NCBI RefSeq assembly: GCF_043290135.1
Contig: NC_134700.1
Location: forward strand, 236,643,088 to 236,707,087
Direction of reading: 5' to 3'
DNA: 64,000 nt
DNA from: Rhipicephalus microplus
Taxonomy: Eukaryota; Arthropoda; Arachnida; Ixodida; Ixodidae
A program made the translations under genes and the position numbers. This document shows positions 55,146 through 64,000 of this stretch, piece after piece (the stretch's first letter is position 1; each line of letters starts with the position of its first letter). The notes below the pieces were generated by a model. The model was not told the DNA's origin. It did no database searches and worked only from the letters and a program-made list of their open reading frames with translations.

Positions 55146-55655
55146 GATTTCAGGGGCGAGCGTTTAGGCCGCAGTTTAGCGAGCGTTGGGCCGCAGTGCC
55201 ATGAACACAGCGAACAAGCATACACCACGAACTCGAGTTGGTTAAAGGTCGGGAGCACGAACGAAGCGCAAGCCCCAAGAAAGCGTGCGTGTGCCACCTC
55301 TCGCCCAGTCCCTGGAATGCCCGCTGAATGGCGGCGCCTCTACATGTGGAACATAGCACGAAAGGATGCGAGATGGTGGCACCCGGAGTGCCGACTAGAT
55401 GGACGAACGGACACACAGACAGATGCATGGACGGACGCACGGATGAACGCATGGACGGATGCATGGACGAACGCAGGGACGGACGCACGGACGGACGTGC
55501 GGGCGCACAAACAGACGCACGCACGGACGGGCGGATGGACGCACGGACGGTCACACAGACGGACGCATGGACGGACGGAAGCAAAAACGAATGGACGGAC
55601 GGATGCCCCACCCCACTCTACATCGTTCGCCCCGTGGATATTGCTATTTTTTTTT
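55146..55655 (-). mobile_element. Array-bearing repeat, copy F (one module)
   Basis: A minus-strand copy: head at the right (CCCCACTCTACATCGTTCGCC, CCGTGGATATTGC followed by a T tract), array (about 55400-55600), spacer and one module (from 55155). The tail and second module are absent. It abuts copy E head to tail. Confidence 0.75.
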
Positions 55656-56059
55656 CTCCCTATCGCATTGCGCAATGTTTCCTCCTAACGTGTTCCCTCT
55701 TCCTCCGTGCCCGGAATGGGACCCACACCCACGTGCTAAGCAACACGACACTTCCGTTGCTACGCGTTGTATTGACGGTCTACAATAAAATGCGTCACTA
55801 AAAAGCGCAGCTATAAAACGTGGCAACGTAAAATGGCAACATATATAAATAAAAGATCACATCCTTATTTTAAAAACTCTTGATTACTGTCAAGCCAATG
55901 ATTAAAGGAGCTTTAGATAGTAAAAAACTGCGCATGCAAATATGTGGGCGACCGGCGTACCTCTGACGGCCGCACTTGGACAGGTGCGAGTTTGCAAATC
56001 GTGCTTGATGTCTTATTGTGAACAACAATGGGAAAGTAAGATATTTCGGGACGGCTTTA
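55656..56059. other. No gene recognised
   Basis: AT-rich spacer between copy F and LTR element 4. Confidence 0.6.
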
Positions 56060-57226
56060 TGTCACACCTGTCCCGTTTATTAGGGAGGCGATCGCCGGGC
56101 TAATTCCAAGAGCCGAAGTATCGGCCCCCCGAACCGCACCACGAAAGCGTGGACAATTTAGAAGTGGTCCTTATTGGTGCGCCAGTGGACGCCGGCTGTG
56201 GCCCAAAGAACAAGACAGAGCCGAGAGTTGATAAACAAACAAAATTATATTCTCATTAACGGCAGATCAAAAACAATACACACGTATGCACACTCCACAA
56301 TAGTTACATACAATACGTCACCAAACAGACAATGTACTACACAGTACAATCAACCACACTTGAAACAACGGACACAGACAACAATACGCACTACAATGCA
56401 GTCGCATGCATTGAACAACCAAGACACTTAAAGACTAAAGAGATATAAAACCTATTCAGTCCAAAGTCCTTGGAACAAAAGTCTGAATGATACTCTTCCG
56501 AGAATCACTCACTCAAAGTCCAGCGTTGTTGTCGTTCCGCAGCCCTCGAAGTTTCTCTTCCAGGAAACCTCCCGTCTTCAATTGGCCACTCTTCAAACTT
56601 CAACTTCCTCGCCGGAACACGTCGGCTTCACACTCGCAGCGGTTGCCACGGGTCTTCGCTCGATAGCGGTAAACACACACTCTTGCCTGTAGCTCGAGCC
56701 GTCCCTACAGACCACAAACTTCGCCGACTACACGGCGGACTCTCTACGCACTCTGGCGCTCACTTCCGTCTCCTCCTGTTCTGTCACTACGGGCAGAACC
56801 TTCGCCGACTCCACGGCGGAATTCCTACGCGCTCTGGCGTTAACTTCCGTCACCTCCTGATTTCTCGTCTCGGCTGCTCGGTTAAATACCTTGCGCGCGA
56901 CTTTCCAGATGTTTCTCGTCATTTCGTCGGCGCGATACGCAGCGAAGGCTGGGGAGAGGCACGAGACGGTTCGACTGCCCTCTCCCGAGGATGATTCACT
57001 CGGTCTGACCCCGCCTCCTTCGTTCTAGAAAAATCGCGGTCTTGCTGGGCCGCCGATGTGGGGTGAGGAGGATCGTCTGCGAAGCCGTGCTTCTGCGGGG
57101 AGAGCGCGCGCCCGGGAGCCCTGGATGTTTGCTTTCTTTTTTTTTCTTTTTACCTCGCGGCGTTTCTGCCGCCCGTTGTCGCAAGGATTTGGCGGCGCGC
57201 TCTTGTTTAGCGCTCGTTCTGTGACA
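56060..57226 (-). repeat. 3' LTR of element 4
   Basis: About 1167 bp. It contains an 81-bp tandem duplication (TTCGCCGACT at 56720 and 56801). Frames inside it are shadows repeated in the other LTR. Confidence 0.92.
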
Positions 57227-57621
57227 CTGCCCCCCACTTTAAGAATATTATCTCATAATATTCAAAACCACACAAACGAGCGCGAACAGTCACCACACAT
57301 TCTCACAGACTGTAACACAATCCGTCGCTCATGACACTTCACATTCACAATATATCACTCAATACAATCTTACATTGTAGTTCAATTCCACAACACATGA
57401 AATATAGCCACAGGTACATGCCTACAACACTTCATCACACATTCTAAACAATACAAACGTACAAAGTTCTGTCTATACAACAATCATACAACACTATACA
57501 TCGCACCATCGCACAGAACACTGACTCACTCGACATACACTTGAGACACAGGATAACAAGAACATTAACACAACATATGTCACTCAGCCCTGCCAAACAC
57601 AATCTGATTCCACCTCAGCAC

Positions 57622-59646
57622 CTATCTTGAGTACTTCGAACAGCGCTTGCGCCCCTTTTTGCGGTGCTCGCTCGATCTCTTCTTGTGCTTCCACGTTCTT
57701 TTTCGGCGAGCCCTTTCCAACGACAATATCTGAGGCGTCGTCTCAGCCATCGTTGTCTCTTCCGACACCGTTAACGCGTCATTACATTCGACGGGTCCTG
57801 TCTGTTTATTTACCCGCTTGATCATGCCTATACATTTTGCCCGGCTGGCCAACTCCGTCTCCTTTACACTGTCGGTCGGTTGAGGTCGTGCCGACGTACG
57901 TCCAGTTGCTCGGCCTGTGAACTTATTCGACACGATCGTCTTCTCCTTCGCTGTCTCTTGCGCCGCAGCTTCTCCTTGGGCTCTAGTGAGACCCGTCACT
58001 GGATGCTCCTCCACTGTATCTCGCGGCCGCTGTGTTGGCGAGGGCTCTATCTTCGGGTCTTCTCCCAAACATTCTGGATCACTTGGCCCTCGCGCCCCGT
58101 CGATGTTTCCGATGACAAGGTCATACAGGGGGGTCGTCATGCATAACGCAGTAACCTTCCCGCTGAAGTACGGGGTTTCAACCTCAATTTCTGCTTCGGG
58201 AAGCATCCGGACCATACGGTCAATTAGGCAAACCGGTTTCGTTCTGCCTGTCAACTCTCTTTCCCGTACCAAATCTCTCCTCACGATAACAGTGGAGCTG
58301 CCGGTATCTCGTAACACCGTAATCTTTTTGTCCGCAACTTTTCCAGGCAGCGCTGGCATTCCTTTCGTAACACCGGTTGGCTGTTTTGACATTACAGCAC
58401 CAACAATAGGAATTTTCTCCCCATTTTTCAATTCTACGAATCCGTCGGTGACGGCATTATTATCGGATTTCGGTGCTGCTTGAACACAGGATACCTGGTG
58501 AGTTTGACTCACTCCGTTCCGACAAGCATCTGCTTTGTGCCCAGTCTGACCACACTTAAAACATTTCACTACCGTAGGGCTCGTAAAGATCGTTCGACAG
58601 TTTTTCGCGCGATGACCCACTCGGTTACACAGAAAACATCGCTGCATGCTCTCTGGTGCACGCTTCTTTTCTTCAGGAGCCAATTTCTTCGAATCATCGG
58701 GACAATCCTTCTTGACCTTGGCCAAATTAGTTCCTCCTTGCGCTTCTAAGAATTGATCAGCCAATTCAAGCATTCCTTCAAATGACTCCGCCTTCCTCTC
58801 TTTCAAATACAGCGACAGGCTTGGGTGGCAACTAGTAAGAAATTGTTCTTTAATTAGCAGCTCTCTAAGTTCATCGTACTCCTGTGCTGTCCCTGAAAGT
58901 TCAATCCATCTGTCGAAATAATGGCAAAGTCGGGCGGCATACTGCGTAGCCGTCTCACCATCGGCTGGCTTTCCTGTCCGAAATCTGTCCCGGAATCCTT
59001 CCACAGTGAATCTAAATCGCTTCAACAAAGCAGCCTTCACCTTTGCGTAGTTGGCTGCATCGGTCGGCGTCAGCCTGCCGTACACACTGAGCGCTTCACC
59101 ACTCAAGCAAGTACTCAAAGCAGTTGCCCATTGCTGTTCCGGCCAATTCTGGCTCCTCGCAATCGTCTCAAATCTGGGGAGGTACGCGTCTTGGTCGTCC
59201 TTCCTTTCATCAAACGCTACGAGCAGCTTGCTTGGGTTCAAGCGGAAGCCGTGATCTTCCCGTTCGCTGCTTTCAACTCTAGCTTGGACGGGAGCTTCGC
59301 TTCGCTGTTGCAAACGGAGCCGCTCGAGTTCCATCTCGTGCTGCCGCTGCCGTTCCCTTTCAGCCATCTCCGCTTGTCTTTCTTCTCTCGCCCTTTCGGC
59401 TGCCAACTTTTCTCTCTCCAGCTCCAACTTCAATTGCTGCTCTCTTTCTTCTTTCAGCTGTCGCTCTTTTGCCTCTCTTTCTTCTTTCAGCTGTCGCTCC
59501 TTTGCTTCTCTTTCTTCTCTCGCCCTTTCAGCGGCCAGCCTTTCTCTCTCCAACTCAGCTTCTTTTTCCGCTTTGGCTCTTTCGACCCCCAACCTCTCTC
59601 GTTCCAACTCAGCTGTTTTTTCTTCCTTGGCTCTCTCAGCTGCCAA
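57622..59646 (-). CDS. Gag-protease of element 4: coiled coil, SCAN-like domain, two zinc knuckles, retropepsin motif
   Basis: 674 codons are open from the ATG at 59646, but the true start is upstream at 60474 (see that entry), so this is the main part of a broken gene. Residues 1-125 are Glu/Arg/Lys repeats (AELERERLAAERAREER-like), a long charged coiled coil. Residues about 140-330 resemble the SCAN fold known to derive from Gmr1-like gypsy Gag (YLPRFETIARSQNWPEQQWA, FRDRFRTGKP, LADQFLEAQGG). Two knuckles follow: CFLCNRVGHRAKNC and CFKCGQTGHKADAC. A retropepsin motif, TVLRDTGSSTVIV, lies near residue 450, with YDLVIGNI as second hallmark. The last 100 residues are a Lys/Arg-rich tail with no RT. 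A 2-base change near 59655 puts the first repeats out of frame. Confidence 0.88.
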   Translation of the reverse strand: MAAERAKEEKTAELERERLGVERAKAEKEAELERERLAAERAREEREAKERQLKEEREAKERQLKEEREQQLKLELEREKLAAERAREERQAEMAERERQRQHEMELERLRLQQRSEAPVQARVESSEREDHGFRLNPSKLLVAFDERKDDQDAYLPRFETIARSQNWPEQQWATALSTCLSGEALSVYGRLTPTDAANYAKVKAALLKRFRFTVEGFRDRFRTGKPADGETATQYAARLCHYFDRWIELSGTAQEYDELRELLIKEQFLTSCHPSLSLYLKERKAESFEGMLELADQFLEAQGGTNLAKVKKDCPDDSKKLAPEEKKRAPESMQRCFLCNRVGHRAKNCRTIFTSPTVVKCFKCGQTGHKADACRNGVSQTHQVSCVQAAPKSDNNAVTDGFVELKNGEKIPIVGAVMSKQPTGVTKGMPALPGKVADKKITVLRDTGSSTVIVRRDLVRERELTGRTKPVCLIDRMVRMLPEAEIEVETPYFSGKVTALCMTTPLYDLVIGNIDGARGPSDPECLGEDPKIEPSPTQRPRDTVEEHPVTGLTRAQGEAAAQETAKEKTIVSNKFTGRATGRTSARPQPTDSVKETELASRAKCIGMIKRVNKQTGPVECNDALTVSEETTMAETTPQILSLERARRKRTWKHKKRSSEHRKKGRKRCSKYSR

Positions 59647-59759
59647 CCTCTCTATCTCTCCAACTCAGCTTCTTTTTCCGCTTTGGTTCTATCGACGGCC
59701 AACCTCTCTTTTTCCAGCTCGGCTGCTTTTTCTTCTTTGGCTCTCTCTTTTTCTTCTTT

Positions 59760-60390
59760 TAGATGCGGAAGCATCTTATACTCGCGCCTTGTAGTGCGCC
59801 GTCCGCGCCGTCCGCACCGCTTCTCGAACATTCGACAGCTGACGCGCGCGCATGCGCCGTCGCACCGTCGCCCACCATCTGTGCCGCGCGCGCTTCTCCT
59901 TCGAGAACATTCGACAGCTGACAGCGCATGCGCCGTCGCGCCGTCGCCATCTGTGCCGCGCGCGCGCTTCTCCTTCGAGAACATTCGACAGCTGACAGTG
60001 CATGCGCCGTCGCGCTGTATATATACTCAAGGTCGGCGCTCGCTCGCTCAGTTGCCGCTCGTCGGTTGGTTTGTACGGCGCGTCGACGTCCAAGGTCGCG
60101 GTGAAATGAATTCCAACGAATCCACAAACACAATGATCGACGTCCCTTCGACCAGCGCCGCCCTTTCGCATACGTGTGTACGTGTTCACTCATTTAACAC
60201 CCCCTCCTACAACCACGTTAACCAATTTAGCCATCGACCCAAGTAAGTCGCAATTTAACACCCCATTTCACAACCACGTTAACCAATTTAGCCATCGACC
60301 CAAGTAAGTCGCACTTTAACACCCCGTTAACCAATTATATGCTCCGCATCCTCCTCAGTGTTCCCCCGAGGGAAGCTGCGGGCAATTTTT
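59760..60390 (+). repeat. GC-rich cassette repeat, copy 2, inserted in gag of element 4
   Basis: A near-identical copy of 1171-1650, with an extra block of 61-bp minisatellite units between the small ORF start and the closing CCGCATCCTCCTCAGTGTTCC. It interrupts element 4 gag exactly between the N-terminal segment (60391-60474) and the coiled coil. T-rich sequence lies on both sides, so the target duplication cannot be fixed (TTTTCTTCT and TTTCCTTCT are candidates). Confidence 0.8.
60192..60340 (+). repeat. 61-bp minisatellite, about 2.4 units
   Basis: Units start at 60192, 60253 and 60314, with TTTAACACCCC, CAACCACGTTAACCAATTTAG and CCATCGACCCAAGTAAGTCG. It is absent from copy 1 of the cassette. 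Confidence 0.88.
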
Positions 60391-60474
60391 TTCCTTCTGG
60401 GTGACCCACTTCCGTAGTTCGGCGCCAGAAAGACCCATCTTTTCACCAAGAGCAACTAACTTTTCGAGATCCAT
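60391..60474 (-). pseudogene. Original N-terminus of element 4 Gag, cut off by the cassette
   Basis: ATG at 60474-60472 starts MDLEKLVALGEKMGLSGAEL and continues RKWVTQK to the cassette border. This looks like the natural start of a Gag of this type, and the charged coiled coil resumes on the other side of the cassette. It shows that the insertion came after the element was a functional template or was carried along by it. Confidence 0.65.
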
Positions 60475-60678
60475 GGTGTCTCGCAAATAAAACCTTGCCG
60501 CGTGCAAAAAGTATCTGCCTAGATCAGTCTATCGGAGCACTCCCCTGCACTCGTTAACGAGAACACTGAACAACACACCAAATCGTTCCGATAGCACTAT
60601 CAACAACTCGAGGCTCTTTCTCACTACTTTGGACACACTCTGCACCAAAAGGTCCTGTTTCGCGGATGCCAGATTAAT

Positions 60679-61845
60679 TGTCACCCCTGTCCCGTTTATT
60701 AGGGAGGCGATCGCCGGGCTAATTCCAAGAGCCGAAGTATCGGCCCCCCGAACCGCACCACGAAAGCGTGGACAATTTAGAAGTGGTCCTTATTGGTGCG
60801 CCAGCGGACGCCGGCTGTGGCCCAAAGAACAAGACAGAGCCGAGAGTTGATAAACAAACAAAATTATATTCTCATTAACGGCAGATCAAAAACAATACCC
60901 ACGTATGCACACTCCACAATAGTTACATACAATACGTCACCAAACAGGCAATGTACTACACAGTACAATCAACCACACTTGAAACAACGGACACAGACAA
61001 CAATACGCACTACAATGCAGTCGCATGCATTGAACAACCAAGACACTTAAAGACTAAAGAGATATAAAACCTATTCAGTCCAAAGTCCTTGGAACAAAAG
61101 TCTGAATGATACTCTTCCGAGAATCACTCACTCAAAGTCCAGCGTTGTTGTCGTTCCGCAGCCCTCGAAGTTTCTCTTCCAGGAAACCTCCCGTCTTCAA
61201 TTGGCCACTCTTCAAACTTCAACTTCCTCGCCGGAACACGTCGGCTTCACACTCGCAGCGGTTGCCACGGGTCTTCGCTCGATAGCGGTAAACACACACT
61301 CTTGCCTGTAGCTCGAGCCGTCCCTACGGACCACAAACTTCGCCGACTACACGGCGGATTCTCTACGCACTCTGGCGCTCACTTCCGTCTCCTCCTGTTC
61401 TGTCACTACGGGCAGAACCTTCGCCGACTCCACGGCGGAATTCCTACGCGCTCTGGCGTTAACTTCCGTCACCTCCTGATTTCTCGTCTCGGCTGCTCGG
61501 TTAAATACCTTGCGCGCGACTTTCCAGATGTTTCTCGTCATTTCGTCGGCGCGATACGCAGCGAAGGCTGGGGAGAGGCACGAGACGGTTCGACTGCCCT
61601 CTCCCGAGGATGATTCACTCGGTCTGACCCCGCCTCCTTCGTTCTAGAAAAATCGCGGTCTTGCTGGGCCGCCGATGTGGGGTGAGGAGGATCGTCTGCG
61701 AAGCCGTGCTTCTGCGGGGAGAGCGCGCGCCCGGGAGCCCTGGATGTTTGCTTTCTTTTTTTTTCTTTTTACCTCGCGGCGTTTCTGCCGCCCGTTGTCG
61801 CAAGGATTTGGCGGCGCGCTCTTGTTTAGCGCTCGTTCTGTGACG
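60679..61845 (-). repeat. 5' LTR of element 4
   Basis: Pairs with 56060-57226. The last base at the outer end is G where the other LTR has A, so the canonical terminus is altered or the boundary shifts by one base. Confidence 0.92.
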
Positions 61846-61850
61846 CTTTA

Positions 61851-62171
61851 GCTCTTCCATAGTAGAGTACCTGGTACTCTAAATCGTTACCCACTTTTTC
61901 TAACCCCTCCCCCCCTCTCCCCCGTCAGATTTTTTTTTTTGCGTAGCAGTGCTACTGCACGTTGTGGGTGGGTCCCACGGGACAGCTCTTTGCTCTCCCA
62001 TAGTCGAGTACCAGGTACTCTAAATGGTTAACAACTTTTTGCGAACAGTTTTTTTCCCGACCCTTCACGGGGCAGCTTTATTCTCTCATTAGCTTTCATT
62101 AATTCGAGCTTCTTTTATTTCGAACAAATTTCAGACCCCTTCAAGTTCGAATTATCGAGATTCGACTGTAG
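61851..62171. mobile_element. Probable pogo/Tigger-like DNA transposon remnant
   Basis: The right edge reads TTCGAATTATCGAGATTCGACTGTA; its reverse complement (TACAGTCGAATCTCG...) resembles the terminal repeats of pogo-like elements. Two direct repeats (61854-61895 and 61990-62034) contain GAGTACCTGGTACTC or GAGTACCAGGTACTC, near-perfect palindromes. The left terminus and any transposase are missing. Confidence 0.4.
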
Positions 62172-63486
62172 CTTGTTCTATGCCTGTTGTGATAACTTGA
62201 CTCTTACTTATGTTTAGAAAGACACCAGCTTTCTTACCTTCAGAAATGGGGGTGTTAAAGCCCAACTCAGGTGATTTTTCAACGTCAATGGATCTCCATG
62301 AAATTCACTAGACAGTGGGATTGGGCGTGTTGGTATAATATCATAAAGGGTGCTTACCAGAGCAAACGACGGTAAGCACCCTTTGTGAAATTCACCAAGC
62401 ACGTTCCATTGCCCATTTCGATCATTTATGCCAAATTACAGGCTTGAGAGAAGTAAAACTAACATGAAAAAATATACGACATTGACTGTCATTTTTTTCC
62501 ATCATGAACCAAACAATGTCATCAACATTCATTTTAATAAGTCCTTTTTATTCCATATAATGATTTTCTAAAACCATAGGGTGTTCAGAGATTCCAATTT
62601 TTGATAGATAATTCACAGATTTTGTGAGATCAGCCGAATAAAGTGCTTAACTGTATCAACTACAGCAAACTGCAGTCTGATTCAGGGTTCCTCTTCAGCA
62701 ACGTTCCTTCTTAAAGGCCGCCATGTGCTATGAAACTTGCATGATTAAGGCGTTTTACGGCATACCCTCTCCAGTGAGACAGGACATGTTCACAATTTCT
62801 TTTTTTTTCTTTGCATACATACTGCATTATTCAATTACATAGATTTATACGGTGCAAAAGTCATGCAAAATTGTCGAAGTGAAAGCAAAGGAAAAAGATA
62901 TTTTGCGAAATTTTGCGAAAAAAAGTAGTTTGTGTATATAGATTGCGAAAATTGAGGCACAAATCAGGGAAGTTGACTCTTAAGACGAGCTGAAGCCATA
63001 GCGAAGGTAAGACATTCGCGCAAAAAAAGCAGTAGTCTATACTTTTTATTACGTGGTTCATTGCGGTATTTACAAGAATTGGTGCAGCTGCACACTTGTG
63101 GTGAGATGACATAGGAGTCAGCGAAGTTGGTTTGTGCCTTCTTCCCTTCTCTTCTGCTCACACTGAGCTGCCTTTCCCACATTTTTGCTATGCGTTACTC
63201 TGCGTGGTCATGAAATGCTTTATTTCTTAGTTTTTCTTTGATTCTTGCTCTTTGCGAACCGATTTCTTTTTCAGTCCTAATCTCATTTTTTTATATGATT
63301 TTTGCGTACCTTTTTCTCTACCTCTTTTTCTCCCTACATTGTTATTTCCCGGTCTTTCTGTCTTTTTATGCGTCCCTTCATATTCTCTCCATTTCTTTAT
63401 TCGTTATTCTTTATTCGAAGTATACCTGCAGCGCCCGAAGGCGTTATAGCAGGGGGGTTACAGATTCGAAAGAAACAAATTTTCAT
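62172..63486. other. No gene recognised, one hairpin
   Basis: AT-rich DNA. A perfect 14-bp inverted repeat (AAAGGGTGCTTACC, 62345-62358, and 62371-62384) with a 12-base loop lies in it. T-rich frames at 63238-63604 are composition artefacts. Confidence 0.6.
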
Positions 63487-63999
63487 TTACAGCAGACACT
63501 TGTACACTTGTGAGCCCATTCCACTCATGTATTGTTCTGACAAAAAAAAAAGAATTTGCAAAAATTCCAGTCCTGGACGGTATTCCCTCAGTTTAAAAAG
63601 ATGATCAATTCGATTTGACAAATAATACGGCGTCTGTAAATACATATCCTTATTGATTCTAGTTTTATTATCAAATATTAGATATAAAAGTTTTAATCGC
63701 AATTTTATTCTACGCGATGAAAGCAGCTCCCAATTCAATTCTTGTTTCATAGCAGTAGAGCTTTCCCGCCATTGATACCGTCCCAGGACGAACCTTGCCG
63801 GCCTGTTCTGTATTTTTTCTATCTTATCACTAAGATATACAAGCGCCGGATCCCACACAGCGCAGACATACTCTAAGACTGGTCGTACACACGTCAAATA
63901 CGCACATTCTTTAAGTCGCTGATGCGAACATCGTAAGTTACGCTGAATAAAATTTAACACCCTCGCAGCTTTCGCGACAACATAATCAACATGTACATT
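63487..63999 (-). CDS. LINE reverse transcriptase C-terminal region, runs off the window
   Basis: The minus-strand frame is open from the window edge to 63487 (about 170 codons). It begins NVHVDYVVAKAARVLNFIQR and has RPVLEYVCAVWDPALVYLSD, KIQNRPARFVLGRYQWRES and ELNWELLSSRRIKLRLKLLY, the conserved post-RT block of CR1/Jockey-type LINEs in arthropods. The last 30 residues deviate from the usual pattern and may be frameshifted. The RT active site would be to the right of the window, so the state of the rest is unknown. Confidence 0.8.
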   Translation of the reverse strand, partial: NVHVDYVVAKAARVLNFIQRNLRCSHQRLKECAYLTCVRPVLEYVCAVWDPALVYLSDKIEKIQNRPARFVLGRYQWRESSTAMKQELNWELLSSRRIKLRLKLLYLIFDNKTRINKDMYLQTPYYLSNRIDHLFKLREYRPGLEFLQILFFLSEQYMSGMGSQVYKCLL

Positions 64000-64000
64000 C

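Larger units (their letters stand above)
56060..61845 (-). mobile_element. LTR retrotransposon, element 4 (Gag-protease only, 5.8 kb)
   Basis: Long direct repeats (56060-57226 and 60679-61845, about 1167 bp) differ at about seven positions. They begin TGTCAC and end GTGAC(A). CTTTA (or GCTTTA) flanks both sides (56055-56059 and 61846-61850) as the target-site duplication. The interior encodes a SCAN-like Gag with two knuckles and a protease motif, on the minus strand. Only about 400 bases separate the end of that frame from the 3' LTR, so RT, RNase H and integrase are absent. A polypurine tract (AAAGTGGGGGGCAG on the element strand) precedes the 3' LTR. It is non-autonomous. Confidence 0.9.

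Noticed and set aside
56174..57334. Frames within the left long repeat, repeated at 60793-61860
   Set aside because: They are conserved only because they lie in both LTRs of element 4; no domain is present and the opposite strand is also open.
58921..60246. 441-codon plus-strand frame
   Set aside because: It is antisense to the coiled-coil Gag of element 4 and the cassette; Ser/Phe/Leu-rich composition mirrors Glu/Arg/Lys codons on the other strand.

Overview
The window looks like repeat-dominated nuclear DNA of an ixodid (hard) tick. The best lineage markers are six tRNA-derived SINE copies of the Ruka type known from ixodid ticks, arthropod-type LINE fragments and Ty3/gypsy elements without chromodomains. 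No host protein gene, rRNA, functional tRNA gene or CRISPR array can be supported. Nearly all recognisable coding sequence belongs to transposable elements. The organism call is inference from repeat families.

Layout. 1-1040: 5' end of a LINE on the minus strand, with an open ORF1 (positions 849 to 1) carrying CCHC knuckles. 1171-1650: a GC-rich cassette with 74-bp tandem modules, a TATA-like box and a small ORF; a second copy lies at 59760-60390. 1700-1850: probable BEL/Pao LTR end and primer-binding site. 7799-8761, 37135-37292, 41583-42015, 44145-45139, 54829-55145 and 55146-55655: six members of one non-autonomous repeat family built around degenerate tetranucleotide arrays. 9623-14996: an old, frameshifted Ty3/gypsy element (element 1, minus) with a LINE tail inserted in it. 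16640-17720: LINE reverse-transcriptase remnant. 21323-23810: three Ruka-like SINEs in the same orientation, each with target-site duplications. 27137-32400: a very young Ty3/gypsy element (element 2, plus) with identical LTRs, nested in a LINE RNase H region. 34742, 40549 and 45793: further SINEs; the last splits an older tRNA-like unit. 37703-38340: an inverted-repeat (MITE-like) element. 47240-54800: an RTE-type LINE (minus), broken by nonsense codons and split by a second very young Ty3/gypsy element (element 3, 48378-52770, minus). 56060-61845: an LTR element with 1.17-kb LTRs (element 4, minus) that encodes a SCAN-like Gag plus protease but no reverse transcriptase or integrase. 63487-63999: C-terminal part of another LINE reverse transcriptase running off the window.

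How the pieces relate. The three gypsy elements share one architecture: gag, then pol in the -1 frame, with the shift site touching the gag stop codon. Their defects differ. Element 1 has frameshifts, an insertion and a truncated integrase. Element 2 has open gag and pol but a glutamine where the third catalytic integrase residue should be. Element 3 has an open pol with all catalytic residues but has lost the capsid part of gag. Element 4 is gag-protease only. Identical LTRs in elements 2 and 3 and nearly identical ones in element 4 indicate recent mobilisation, so proteins supplied in trans are plausible (inference).

Long stretches between these elements (notably 2809-6210, 17720-21311, 23825-27058, 38341-40040, 42016-44144 and 46141-47239) hold only AT-rich sequence, simple repeats and weak fragments.
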